Of a DNA stretch of 64,000 bases, positions 55,379-64,000 are shown piece by piece. Every line of letters begins with the position of its first letter. Positions within the stretch are counted from its first letter, which is position 1. The position numbers and the translations under genes are program-made. The notes below the pieces were generated by a model. That model worked only from the letters and a program-made list of their open reading frames with translations. It had not been told where the DNA came from and ran no database searches. This stretch comes from Candidatus Saccharicenans sp. (GTDB taxonomy: Bacteria > Acidobacteriota > Aminicenantia > Aminicenantales > Saccharicenantaceae): the NCBI GenBank assembly GCA_030018265.1, contig JASEFX010000007.1:26452-90451 (forward strand), read 5' to 3'.

Positions 55379-56160
55379 TTCTCCAGCCTGCCGATTTCTC
55401 TGTTCTTTTCGTAAATAAGCCGGAGTCCCTGAAGCACGAGGTCCGGCTCAAAATGTTCAATTTCCGGAAGATCGCCAACCACCAGCCCGGCCAGTCCTCC
55501 TGTGGCCACCACCACCGGCCTGCCTTTCAGCTCTTCTGAAATTCTGGCGATGATGTGCCTGACCAGCCCGACATATCCAAAATAAAGGCCGGACTGCATG
55601 CTGGTGACAGTGTTTCGTCCGATCACGGATTTTGGTTTGCGAATTTCGATCCGGGGAAGTCTGGCTGTCCTCAGATAGAGCGCTTCGGCTGAAATCATGA
55701 GACCGGGAGCGATCGCTCCTCCGAGATATTCGCCTTTTTCCGAGACCACATCGAAGGTGGTGGCGGTGCCAAAATCCACCACCACACAGGGACCTCCGTA
55801 TTTTTCAAAGGCGGCGCAGGAAACCACAATCCGGTCGGAACCCACCTCGGCCGGATTCTCATAGAGAATGGGCATGCCGGTTTTAAGACCGGGACCGACG
55901 ACAAGCGGCTTCACCCGGAAAAAATTCTCGCAGGCAGTCTGAATCACCGGAGTGAGCGGCGGCACCACCGAAGAAATGATCGCTCCTTTTATTTTTTCAG
56001 GAGCAAACCGTCGTTGTTCCAGCAAACAGTTCAGGATAATGCCATACTCATCGGCGGTCTTTTCCCGGTCGCTTTTGATTTTCCAGTCGGCCAGGAGTTT
56101 TTTGCCCTGAAACAGACCTATCCCGGTGGTGGTGTTGCCGATATCGAAAACCAGAAGCAT
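55375..56160 (-). CDS. coaX: Type III pantothenate kinase
   Basis: 261 residues of the ASKHA fold. The phosphate loop is VFDIGNTTTGIGLF; other motifs are GSDRIVVSCAAFEKYGGPCVVVDFGTATTFD and GGAIAPGLMISAEAL. It phosphorylates pantothenate at the start of CoA synthesis, without the feedback control of CoaA. It is adjacent to birA, a common pairing. Confidence 0.96.
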   Translation of the reverse strand: MLLVFDIGNTTTGIGLFQGKKLLADWKIKSDREKTADEYGIILNCLLEQRRFAPEKIKGAIISSVVPPLTPVIQTACENFFRVKPLVVGPGLKTGMPILYENPAEVGSDRIVVSCAAFEKYGGPCVVVDFGTATTFDVVSEKGEYLGGAIAPGLMISAEALYLRTARLPRIEIRKPKSVIGRNTVTSMQSGLYFGYVGLVRHIIARISEELKGRPVVVATGGLAGLVVGDLPEIEHFEPDLVLQGLRLIYEKNREIGRLEK

Positions 56161-56196
56161 TTTTTTCTCCTCGAAGTTATTTTATAAAAAGTAATC

Positions 56197-56958
56197 TTAA
56201 AAAACCTTGATTATTTCCGATGCATGAAAAATGCGCGTTTCTCCGTCGACTCTGACCTTCAGGCCGCCCCTTTCCTCCAGATCCTGAAATTCTACAGGCA
56301 GCTGGCCCTCAACGGTTTGCAGCAGAAGTTTCTGTCCTGCTTTAAAGGAAAGTCTTTTCCGGTATGAAGCTAGGACGAGGTCAAAATGCCCTTTTTCCAG
56401 ATTATTATACCAGACTTTAAGCCTTAACCCAAGGTGGCGGAAAAGGTCCAGCGGTTTCCAGGTCTTTTCTGTTAACAGAAAAAGGGAGGTAGCCAGATTT
56501 TTAATCTCCGGTGGAAAGTCGGAAAGGCGATGATTCAGGTTTATCCCGATGCCGGCAACCGCCCGGGTCTGCCGGCCTCCTGCGCTCCCTCCCTCGCACA
56601 GGATGCCACCGAGTTTTTTTCCCTGATAGACGAGGTCATTCGGCCACTTCAATTGTATGCGAACTCCGGAAAGCTCCTCTATGGCTTCGGCTGCAGTCAG
56701 CCCGCAGGCTGCCGGCAGGAGGTTAAAACTGGAGGCTGACGGTCTCAGAATGAAGGAAACATACAGCCCTTTGCCGCGAGCCGAATGCCAGGTGCGACCT
56801 TTTGTGCCCCGGCCGGCGATTTGCTCTTCGGCCACCACCGCCGTGCCTTCCGGAAAATTAAGGGCGGTCAATCGTCTGGCTATATCCATGGTGGAAAAAG
56901 CCAGAGAAAAGATGAAAAGCGGGTAACCGGGACAGGAATCGCGGTCAAAAACCGGCAT
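56197..56958 (-). CDS. birA: Biotin--[acetyl-CoA-carboxylase] ligase
   Basis: 253 residues. The biotin/ATP site is AGRGTKGRTWHSARGKGLY (GRGRxGRxW type) and the lysine motif is LKWPNDLVYQGKKLGGILCE. There is no N-terminal helix-turn-helix, so it is a monofunctional ligase and not a repressor. It attaches biotin to carboxyl-carrier proteins. It starts 13 bases after valS. Confidence 0.94.
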   Translation of the reverse strand: MPVFDRDSCPGYPLFIFSLAFSTMDIARRLTALNFPEGTAVVAEEQIAGRGTKGRTWHSARGKGLYVSFILRPSASSFNLLPAACGLTAAEAIEELSGVRIQLKWPNDLVYQGKKLGGILCEGGSAGGRQTRAVAGIGINLNHRLSDFPPEIKNLATSLFLLTEKTWKPLDLFRHLGLRLKVWYNNLEKGHFDLVLASYRKRLSFKAGQKLLLQTVEGQLPVEFQDLEERGGLKVRVDGETRIFHASEIIKVF

Positions 56959-56971
56959 GGCAGTTTGATTT

Positions 56972-59605
56972 TTATGAACGCTCGTTGAGCTCGCCCAGAC
57001 TTTTTTCCAGCGTGGCCTGCTTCAGCTTGAGTTCAGCCAGGCGCTTCTGGTGGTCTTCAATCACGGCGGCTGGCGCTTTCGCCAGAAAATCAGGGTTGTT
57101 CAGCCTGACTTCGAGTTTCGCTATATCTTCCCTGACTTTCCTTAGTTCCTTTTCCAGACGCTCTTTTTCCTGTTCGAGGTTAACCGGAGCGGCTACCAGC
57201 AGTCCGATTTTTGTCGTGCCGGCCACTCCCTTGAGCAACTTTTTGTCTGCGGGCAGTTCTTCCACGTACTCAATCCGGTCCACTCCGGCCAGCTGGCGAA
57301 TGGCTGCCTCATAGGGTCCAGCCACCTTCCGGCTGGTCTCCCCGCCTTCAACCCAGAGGTTCACCTGCTCCCTGACCGGGATTTTATTCTCGGCCCGGAT
57401 GCTCCGGACCTCAGAGATGATCTCCTGGAGGAACTTCATGGTGTTCTCGGCTTCTTCGTCCAGCCAGCTATCGGGAAATTCCGGCCAGCTGGCTTCCAGC
57501 AGAGAACGCCCGGTTCCGGGCAGGTGGTGCCAGATCTCTTCGGTGATGTAGGGCATGAACGGATGCAGCAGCCGTAAAATCTTTTCCAGGGTGTCTTCCA
57601 TCACGGCCATCGTGTGTTTGTTGCCCGCGCGCAGTTCGGGCTTGATGAACTCTATGTACCAGTCGCAGAATTCATGCCAGATGAAGTGGTAAATTATCTC
57701 GGAAGCTTCGTAAAACTTGTACTGTTCGAGCGCGGAGTTGAGCTGCCGGGTTATCCGGAGCAACCGGCTCCTTATCCAGCGGTTGGGAAGAGTCAGCTGA
57801 GCCGGGTCCGGTTCAAAAGGTTCTTCGCTCAGGTTCATCAACACAAAGCGCGAGGCATTCCAGATTTTATTGGCAAAGGCCCGGTAGCCGGCCATTCTTT
57901 CTTCGGAAAGCGCGATATCCATTCCGGGGACAGCCAGAGAAGACAGGGTGAAGCGGAGGGCATCTGTGCCGTATTTTTTGATCATTTCCAGCGGGTCGAT
58001 GATGTTGCCCTCGGATTTGCTCATCTTTCTTTTTTTCATATCGCGGACGAGACCGTTGATGAAGACCTGGCGGAAAGGAACGTCCTTCATGAATTTCATG
58101 CCCATCATGATCATTCTGGCTACCCAGAAGAAGATGATGTCAAAACCAGTAGCCAGCAGGTCTGTGGGATAGAAAACCTTGAGGTCTTCAGTCTGTTCCG
58201 GCCAGCCCATGGTGGCAAAGGGCCAGAGAGCTGAAGAGAACCAGGTGTCCAGGACGTCCTCATCCTGAACGAGCGAACCGCCACACTTTTCGCAGGCAGC
58301 CGGTTCTTCCATTACCACCATTATGTGCTGGCAGTTCTGACAATAATAGGCGGGTATGCGGTGCCCCCACCAGAGCTGCCGCGAGATGCACCAGTCATGG
58401 ATCCGGTACATCCAGTCGAAATAGGTTTTCGTCCAGTTCTCGGGAATGAAGACTATTTTCTTCTCTTCCACCACCCTGATGGCTTCGCGCGCCAGCGGCT
58501 CGATTTTTACAAACCACTGCCAGGAGAGATGAGGCTCGATGACGGTTTTGCAGCGATAGCAATGTCCGACAGCGTGGGTGTAGTTTTCCACTTTCACCAG
58601 GAGTCCAAGCTCCTGGAGTTTTTCCACCACCTTCTGCCGGCAGACAAAACGGTCAAGTCCCTGGAATTCAGGTCCGGCCGCTTCAGTCATCCGTCCGCTG
58701 CCGTCGATGACGATGACCTGTTCCAGGTTGTGTTTACGACCGAGTTCGAAATCCACCGGGTCATGCGCCGGCGTGACCTTCACCGCTCCGGTGCCAAAAT
58801 CCTTTTCCACCCGTTCGTCAGTGATAATCGGAATCAAGCGATTCTGGAGCGGAAGGAGAACTTTCTGGCCGTGGTATTTCAAATATCGCTCGTCTTCCGG
58901 ATGAACCGCCACGGCGGTATCGCCGAGCATGGTTTCCGGCCGGGTGGTGGCCACCACCACTCCGTCATCTGTTCCCGGAATCGGGTATTTGATGTACCAG
59001 AGCTTGCCCTGAACTTCTTTATGTTCGATTTCTATGTCTGAGAGGACCGTCTGGCAGCGGGGACAGCGGTTCACCAGATAATAATCGCGATAGATCAAAC
59101 CTTCCCTGTAAAGCTGCACAAAAACATACTTGACCGCCCGGGAAAAGCCTTCATCCATGGTGAACCTTTCCCGGGACCAGTCGAGGGCACAGCCGAGTCT
59201 TTTCAGCTGTTCGGTGATCAATCCGCCACATTTGTTCTTCCAGTCCCAGGCGATCCTCAGGAATTCTTCGCGTCCGACCTTCTCCCGGCTGAGTCCTTTC
59301 TCCGCCAGTTGCTGTTCGATGACGTTGTGAACGGCGATCGAAGCATGGTCAGTTCCCGGAAGCCACATCGTGTTGTAACCCTGCATCTTTTTCCAGCGGA
59401 CGATGATATCCGGCAGGGTAAAGCAGAGGGCATGCCCCATATGGAGCACTCCGGTCACGTTCGGAGGTGGCAGCACCATGGAAAATTTCGGTCCGGGCGA
59501 GTGGACATCGGCCACAAACAATTTTTCGTCCAGCCAGAACTTTGACCATCTGGCTTCTACCGGTTTCGGGTCATAAGCTTTGTCCAGGAGTTTTTTCTCT
59601 CTCAT
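56972..59605 (-). CDS. valS: Valyl-tRNA synthetase
   Basis: 877 residues. Class I motifs: PPPNVTGVLHMGHAL (HIGH) and KRKMSKSEGNIIDP (KMSKS). The editing domain includes TTRPETMLGDTAVAVHPED, and several CxxC pairs (NRCPRCQ, HCYRCK, CQNCQ, CEKCGG) suggest zinc sites. The C-terminal coiled-coil arm (EQEKERLEKELRKVREDI) contacts tRNA. tRNA-Val is also encoded in this window. Confidence 0.97.
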   Translation of the reverse strand: MREKKLLDKAYDPKPVEARWSKFWLDEKLFVADVHSPGPKFSMVLPPPNVTGVLHMGHALCFTLPDIIVRWKKMQGYNTMWLPGTDHASIAVHNVIEQQLAEKGLSREKVGREEFLRIAWDWKNKCGGLITEQLKRLGCALDWSRERFTMDEGFSRAVKYVFVQLYREGLIYRDYYLVNRCPRCQTVLSDIEIEHKEVQGKLWYIKYPIPGTDDGVVVATTRPETMLGDTAVAVHPEDERYLKYHGQKVLLPLQNRLIPIITDERVEKDFGTGAVKVTPAHDPVDFELGRKHNLEQVIVIDGSGRMTEAAGPEFQGLDRFVCRQKVVEKLQELGLLVKVENYTHAVGHCYRCKTVIEPHLSWQWFVKIEPLAREAIRVVEEKKIVFIPENWTKTYFDWMYRIHDWCISRQLWWGHRIPAYYCQNCQHIMVVMEEPAACEKCGGSLVQDEDVLDTWFSSALWPFATMGWPEQTEDLKVFYPTDLLATGFDIIFFWVARMIMMGMKFMKDVPFRQVFINGLVRDMKKRKMSKSEGNIIDPLEMIKKYGTDALRFTLSSLAVPGMDIALSEERMAGYRAFANKIWNASRFVLMNLSEEPFEPDPAQLTLPNRWIRSRLLRITRQLNSALEQYKFYEASEIIYHFIWHEFCDWYIEFIKPELRAGNKHTMAVMEDTLEKILRLLHPFMPYITEEIWHHLPGTGRSLLEASWPEFPDSWLDEEAENTMKFLQEIISEVRSIRAENKIPVREQVNLWVEGGETSRKVAGPYEAAIRQLAGVDRIEYVEELPADKKLLKGVAGTTKIGLLVAAPVNLEQEKERLEKELRKVREDIAKLEVRLNNPDFLAKAPAAVIEDHQKRLAELKLKQATLEKSLGELNERS

Positions 59606-59623
59606 GTTAGTAAACCTTTGTCA

Positions 59624-60220
59624 TCAGGGTGTTTTTTCTGTTTTGTTCCGGTTTTCATCAGGCTGGCTGGAAGATCTCTCAGCCTGCAGACTGGCTCTGA
59701 GCCTTTTTTCCAGCTCTCGTTCGGCTTCGAGTACTTCCTGCTGAATGAAATAGCGCAGCTCTTTCAGCAAAGCCGTGCTGGCTAATTGCTCCCGTGCGGG
59801 TGTCGGGGCAGCCGGGCTTTCTGGAAGCTCTTCCGGCAGGGTGTCGGGAATTCTCTGCTTTTCCACCGCTTTTCTGACAGCTTCCAGCAGGTTTTCCGAA
59901 TAGAAAGGCTTCTGGAATACTTTTTCCGGGTTCAACCACTGCCAGTATTCCCGGGGAACAGTTTCGAAGGTGCCTGTTATTAGAAACACAGGAACTTTGT
60001 TTTCGGAAGAGAGGCGTGTTTGAAGGTGGGACAAGCCTTCCGAAGCTTCCAGAAGGGAGCTGCCGATGATGATCGCTTCCGGGTTTATCGTTTCCAGAAG
60101 CTGACTGAGTTCCTCAATGCTTCCGGCCAGATGAATCCTGAAACTCTCTTCAGGAAAAACAGACTGACAGATTCGCCTGGTGGTCGGGCTGCTGTCGGCC
60201 ACAATCAAATTATAAGCCAA
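59624..60220 (-). CDS. Pseudo-receiver domain protein
   Basis: 198 residues, starting at TTG. Residues 1-120 have the receiver fold: the acidic patch is reduced to VADSSPTTR, and the phospho-acceptor strand reads AIIIGSSLLEA, so the usual Asp is Gly or Ser. The Lys is kept (VFQKPF) and the Thr position is VFLITGTF. A C-terminal helical, charged tail of about 60 residues follows. Such domains cannot be phosphorylated normally and usually act as protein-protein modules. It lies between valS and dnaE and has no output domain that I recognise. Confidence 0.75.
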   Translation of the reverse strand: MAYNLIVADSSPTTRRICQSVFPEESFRIHLAGSIEELSQLLETINPEAIIIGSSLLEASEGLSHLQTRLSSENKVPVFLITGTFETVPREYWQWLNPEKVFQKPFYSENLLEAVRKAVEKQRIPDTLPEELPESPAAPTPAREQLASTALLKELRYFIQQEVLEAERELEKRLRASLQAERSSSQPDENRNKTEKTP

Positions 60221-60304
60221 CTCCTTCCTCTTTATAAGTTAAAAGCAGTTGAAAATAGATAATTTAATCTACCCTTTTAGCCGCGCTCTGTCAATCAGGC
60301 AGGT

Positions 60305-63300
60305 TCAGTATTCAACGACCACCGCGTTCTGACCCAGGAGTTCTTCCATTTTTTCTATGAATTCGTCTGTCGGTCTGATCCCGGAAACTTCCGCTGACTG
60401 CATCAGGCAGAAGGCAGAATGATTTTCCAGCTGCAGGTAAAGCGGACATTCGCCGGCAAACTCTTCAAGCACCGTTCTCAGCCGGTTGATGCTCTCCTCA
60501 TCGAGAGCTTCCAGCGGCACTTTCAACACCACCTTGCGGGCAAGTTTTTCCAGCGCTTCTTCCAGCGGCATAATCTGGGAGACGATTATCTTCCGGGTTT
60601 CGAAGCTGTCGGAAGACATGCGTCCTTTCAACCAGATAAGCTGTCCTTCCTTCAACCAGGGGTTGAATTTGTTGTAAGCGTCAGGAAAGATGGTCACATC
60701 CACCTGGCCGGTCAGGTCTTCCAGCACGAAAGTGGCCATCCGTTCTTCCTTTTTTGTCTTTAAGAGCTTTACCGAAATGATGATCCCGCACAGCCGGACT
60801 TCCCGGTCGAAATCTTCCTCCGGGTCGAGAGAGTCCACCGTGTGGCTGACCAGGTTTTCAATCCGTTTTCGGTATCGGGCAAGAGGATGGCTGGTGATGT
60901 AGGTCCCCAGGACCTCTTTCTCGTGGGCCAGCAACACCTCTTCGTCCCATTCGTTCATTTGCAGGACTTCCTGTGGAATTTCGGGCCGGTTGATGTATTC
61001 GTCGCCGAAAAGAGAAAAGGCTCTCTCCTCTCTGGCCTTCTGCCGCTGATGGCCGTATTCGATCAGCAGGTCGACCATGTAGTATAACCGGGAACGTTTC
61101 CAGCCGAAGGAATCAAGGGCTCCGGCTTTGATCAGGCTTTCCAGAGCCTTCCGGTTGAGGATCCGGGAGTCGTACTCTTCGAACAGGTCGAAGAGGTCTT
61201 TGAATCCCCCTCTTTTCTCCCTCAGGGCAATCAGGTCATTGATGGTGTTCTCGCCCACATTCTTGATGGCGGCAAGTCCGATTCTGATCTTATCGCCCTC
61301 AACCGTAAAATGATGATGGCTGCGATTGATGTCCGGGGGAAGTATCTGAATTCCCAGTTCCCGGCATTCATTCAGGTATTTTACAATCTGCGAGGTGTCT
61401 CCTTTCTCCGCTTCCGAGGTCAGCAGCGCGGCCAGGTAGTGCAGCGGATAATGGGCTTTGAGGTAGGCCGTCTGAAAGGCAAGATAGGCATAGGCGGCGC
61501 TGTGTGATTTGTTGAAACCGTACTCGGCGAACTGCGCAATCTGGTCGAATATTTTTTCCGCTTTTGCGGCGGGGATGCCGTTTTTCCTGCAGCCCTGGAC
61601 GAATTTTTCCCGCTGGGCTTTCATCATTTCTTTTATTTTTTTGCCCATGGCCTTGCGCAGCATATCGGCCTCGGCCATGGTGAACCCGGCCAGGTCGGTG
61701 GCGATGCGCATCACCTGTTCCTGATAAACAATGATCCCTCGAGTTTCTTTCAGAATCGGCTCCAGTTGCGGAAGCCCGTACTGGATCCTTTCCGGATGAT
61801 GTTTTCTCTGGACAAACTCATCGGTCATTCCGCTATTGAGCGGCCCCGGCCGGAACAGAGCGTTCATGGCGATCAGGTCGCGAAATTCTTCCGGCTTGAA
61901 ATTACGGAGAAGGTTTTTCATCCCGTAACTTTCAAACTGGAACACCCCGTTCGTCCGGCCCTGCTGGAACACCTCGAAGGTGGCCGGGTCATCAAGGGGG
62001 ATTCGGTCCAGGTCAACCCTTATTCCTGTGTCTTTTTCGATCAGTTGCAGGGCATCGGTTATGACCGTCAGGTTGCGCAGGCCCAGGAGGTCCATCTTCA
62101 GCAGGCCAAGAGATTCTATATCCTCCATGGCGAACTGGGTGGTTATTTCACCCCTGTTTGAAACAAAGAGAGGCAGAAACTCAACCAGGGGTTTAGGAGC
62201 GATGACGATGCCGGCCGCGTGGATCGACGGATGGCGCACCTGCCCCTGGAGTTTGCGGGCGATATCGATCATGGTGGCGATTTTTTCATTTTTCTGGTAA
62301 AGCTCTTTCAGCTCGGGGACATTTTTCAGCGCGCCTTCGATGGTCGCGTCCGGTCCCTGAGAAGGGATCAGCTTGGCCACCCTGTCCACCTCGTTGTTCG
62401 GTAAATCCATCACCCGTCCGACATCCCTGATGGCCTGCCGTGCAGCCATCGTTCCGAAAGTAATGATCTGGCAGACGCTGTCCCGGCCGTATTTCTCTGT
62501 GACATAATCGATAACTTCCTGACGGCGGCGTCCGCAGAAATCGATATCAATATCGGGGAGACTGATCCTTTCCGGGTTGAGAAAACGTTCGAACAGCAGG
62601 TCGTATTCAATCGGGTCGATCTGGGTTATCCCGAGACAGTAAGCGATCAGACTGCCGGCAGCCGAGCCCCGGCCGGGTCCGACCGGAATGCCGCGCTCGC
62701 GGGCAGCTCTGATCAGGTCCCAGACAATCAGAAAGTAGCCTTCAAAGCCCATCTGTTCTATCAGCTTGATTTCCTTCTCCAGCCGGCGGTGGTAATCATC
62801 GAGCGTATGACGGATGAGCCCGCGGTTGATCTTATCCTGTATTTCCTGAAGCCGTTTCTCAAAACCCTGATGGACTACCTGTTCGAAATAATCCCGGAGG
62901 TTCTGCCCACCCGGGGGCTGAAATTTCGGCAGAAAATGATTGCCCAGCGGAAATTCGAAGTTGCAGCGAGCGGCGATATGACGGGTGTTCTCTATGGCTT
63001 CAGGATAATCCTTAAAAAGTTCCCGCATCTCGGCGGTGGATTTCAGGTAGAATTGATCTCCGGAAAATCTGATGCGGTCCGGGTCGGATAATTTCTTGTT
63101 GGTCTGAATGCACAGAAGAACATCCTGGATCTGGGCGTCCTCCTGTTTTAGAAAATGGACGTCGTTGGTGGCTACCAGAGGAATGCCCAGCCGGCGAGAA
63201 AGGTCCACAATCCCTGGAATGATCTTTTTCTGCTCGGGCAGCCCGTGATCCTGAAGCTCGAGGTAGAAATTTTCCGGACCGAAGATTTCGAGGTATTCTC

Positions 63301-63787
63301 GAACGGCCTGTTCAGCCCGGTCCTCCATTTCCTTCAGGAGATAATCGTTAACCTCGCCTTTCAGACAGCTGGAAAGAGCTATCAACCCGGCCGAGCACTC
63401 CCTGAGGATTTCTTTGTCGATGCGCGGCCGGTAATAAAACCCTTCTATGTAGGCAGCGCTCAGCAGGCGGCAGAGGTTGCGATAACCTTTTTCATCCTTA
63501 ACCAGAAGCACCAGGTGATAATTGCTGGTCTCGTCGCCGTTTCCCGGCTTTTTATCGAACCTTGACCTGGGAGCGAGATAAACCTCACAGCCGATAATCG
63601 GCTTGATGCCCTGTTTTTTTGCTGTCTTGAAGAACTCTACCGCGCCGAAGATATTTCCGTGGTCAGTCAGTGCTATCGCCGGCATGTTGAACCTGGAGGC
63701 GGTGTCCACCAGGTCAGAAATGCGGAGACAGCCGTCCAGTATGCTGTATTCGCTGTGGACGTGAAGATGAATGAAGGCATTATCCAT
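60305..63787 (-). CDS. dnaE: DNA polymerase III alpha subunit
   Basis: 1160 residues, the replicative polymerase of the DnaE1 class. The N-terminal PHP domain starts FIHLHVHSEYSILDG. Catalytic acidic residues are in LPDIDIDFCGRRR near residue 410, with GPGRGSAAGSLIAYCLGIT before it. The finger region includes FAEYGFNKSHSAAYAYLAFQTAYLKAHYP (in part). An OB fold (VRLCGIIISVKLLKTKKEE) is near the C-terminus. There is no intein or split. A 84-base gap precedes the receiver gene. Confidence 0.97.
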   Translation of the reverse strand: MDNAFIHLHVHSEYSILDGCLRISDLVDTASRFNMPAIALTDHGNIFGAVEFFKTAKKQGIKPIIGCEVYLAPRSRFDKKPGNGDETSNYHLVLLVKDEKGYRNLCRLLSAAYIEGFYYRPRIDKEILRECSAGLIALSSCLKGEVNDYLLKEMEDRAEQAVREYLEIFGPENFYLELQDHGLPEQKKIIPGIVDLSRRLGIPLVATNDVHFLKQEDAQIQDVLLCIQTNKKLSDPDRIRFSGDQFYLKSTAEMRELFKDYPEAIENTRHIAARCNFEFPLGNHFLPKFQPPGGQNLRDYFEQVVHQGFEKRLQEIQDKINRGLIRHTLDDYHRRLEKEIKLIEQMGFEGYFLIVWDLIRAARERGIPVGPGRGSAAGSLIAYCLGITQIDPIEYDLLFERFLNPERISLPDIDIDFCGRRRQEVIDYVTEKYGRDSVCQIITFGTMAARQAIRDVGRVMDLPNNEVDRVAKLIPSQGPDATIEGALKNVPELKELYQKNEKIATMIDIARKLQGQVRHPSIHAAGIVIAPKPLVEFLPLFVSNRGEITTQFAMEDIESLGLLKMDLLGLRNLTVITDALQLIEKDTGIRVDLDRIPLDDPATFEVFQQGRTNGVFQFESYGMKNLLRNFKPEEFRDLIAMNALFRPGPLNSGMTDEFVQRKHHPERIQYGLPQLEPILKETRGIIVYQEQVMRIATDLAGFTMAEADMLRKAMGKKIKEMMKAQREKFVQGCRKNGIPAAKAEKIFDQIAQFAEYGFNKSHSAAYAYLAFQTAYLKAHYPLHYLAALLTSEAEKGDTSQIVKYLNECRELGIQILPPDINRSHHHFTVEGDKIRIGLAAIKNVGENTINDLIALREKRGGFKDLFDLFEEYDSRILNRKALESLIKAGALDSFGWKRSRLYYMVDLLIEYGHQRQKAREERAFSLFGDEYINRPEIPQEVLQMNEWDEEVLLAHEKEVLGTYITSHPLARYRKRIENLVSHTVDSLDPEEDFDREVRLCGIIISVKLLKTKKEERMATFVLEDLTGQVDVTIFPDAYNKFNPWLKEGQLIWLKGRMSSDSFETRKIIVSQIMPLEEALEKLARKVVLKVPLEALDEESINRLRTVLEEFAGECPLYLQLENHSAFCLMQSAEVSGIRPTDEFIEKMEELLGQNAVVVEY

Positions 63788-63820
63788 CGTTTCAACCCTT
63801 CAGCCGGCTGCCGGAGCGGG

Positions 63821-64000
63821 CTATTCCCATTCAATCGTGGCCGGTGGTTTTGAGGTGATATCGTAAACCACGCGGTTGACTCCGTCAACTTCATTGACGA
63901 TTCTGGTGGAAATTTTTTTCAGCAGTTCGGGAGAAGCCGGATACCAGTTGGCGGTCATGCCGTCGGTGCTCTGAACCATTCTGATGGCCACCACCTGCTG
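63821..64000 (-). CDS. guaA: GMP synthase, C-terminal end
   Basis: The last 59 codons of GMP synthase run off the window edge. The dimerisation domain end is clear: [38 protein letters not shown] and stop. The enzyme aminates XMP to GMP. The track ORF here is a different frame. It is followed 33 bases later by dnaE on the same strand. Confidence 0.95.
   Translation of the reverse strand, partial: QQVVAIRMVQSTDGMTANWYPASPELLKKISTRIVNEVDGVNRVVYDITSKPPATIEWE

Noticed and set aside
58325-59041. 238-aa plus-strand ORF
   Set aside because: Antisense to valS.

Overview
This window reads as one contiguous stretch of chromosome from a Gram-negative bacterium. LptD, several outer-membrane beta-barrel proteins, a phosphate-type porin and a Wza/Wzc-like export system all imply an outer membrane. 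Most of it is core genome. The gene content and style (SH3 plus barrel proteins, split F0 genes, an MetPS-type Na+ symporter, a cPGS-like GTPase beside carbamate kinase) would fit an uncultured anaerobic lineage near Acidobacteriota/Aminicenantes. That placement is an inference from impression, not something I could test. No insertion sequences, prophage genes, CRISPR arrays or rRNA genes were seen.

Layout. 1-3.7 kb: the 3' end of enolase, an SH3/beta-barrel envelope protein, and a sodium symporter with its tiny MetS subunit (absent from the ORF track). 3.8-9.4 kb (minus): a phosphate-starvation operon, porin-pstS-pstC-pstA-pstB-response regulator, preceded by a phased array of TTAA(C/G) boxes that looks like a Pho operator. 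9.4-12 kb: purF with a strong promoter, convergent with an rmd-like nucleotide-sugar reductase broken by two compensating frameshifts. 12.2-23.8 kb: lptD, then a polysaccharide export block (barrel protein, Wza-like, BY-kinase, PHP phosphatase, O-antigen ligase/polymerase-like, GH5 hydrolase) that contains no glycosyltransferases. 24.5-27.2 kb: F0 genes atpZ-I-B-E without F1, then yihY.

27.2-44.8 kb (minus) is a long housekeeping series. In transcription order it runs tRNA-Val, thrS, infC, rpmI, rplT, pheS, pheT, a ZapB-like protein, zapA, a structured RNA that is probably 6S RNA, rny, ymdB, xseA, xseB, ispA, dxs, tlyA and nadK, followed by glgA and trxA. infC begins at an ATT codon behind a perfect Shine-Dalgarno, and its 3' end overlaps rpmI by about 104 nt. 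45.2-51.5 kb (plus): a YfcE-like phosphodiesterase, then an operon of a cPGS-like GTPase, carbamate kinase, ornithine carbamoyltransferase and a 703-residue protein of unknown function with a KE-rich tail. 51.5-64 kb (minus): a stand-alone SelB C-terminal protein without a GTPase domain, rnr, an unknown gene, coaX, birA, valS, a receiver-like protein lacking its phospho-acceptor Asp, dnaE, and the 3' end of guaA.

The observations most worth a second look are the GTPase-less SelB relative, the GTPase/arcC/argF/703-aa operon, the ATT-initiated infC with its rpmI overlap, the zapA-rny structured RNA, the inferred Pho operator, the pseudo-receiver downstream of dnaE, and the frameshifted rmd. Nothing here is clearly an undescribed defence or mobile system.
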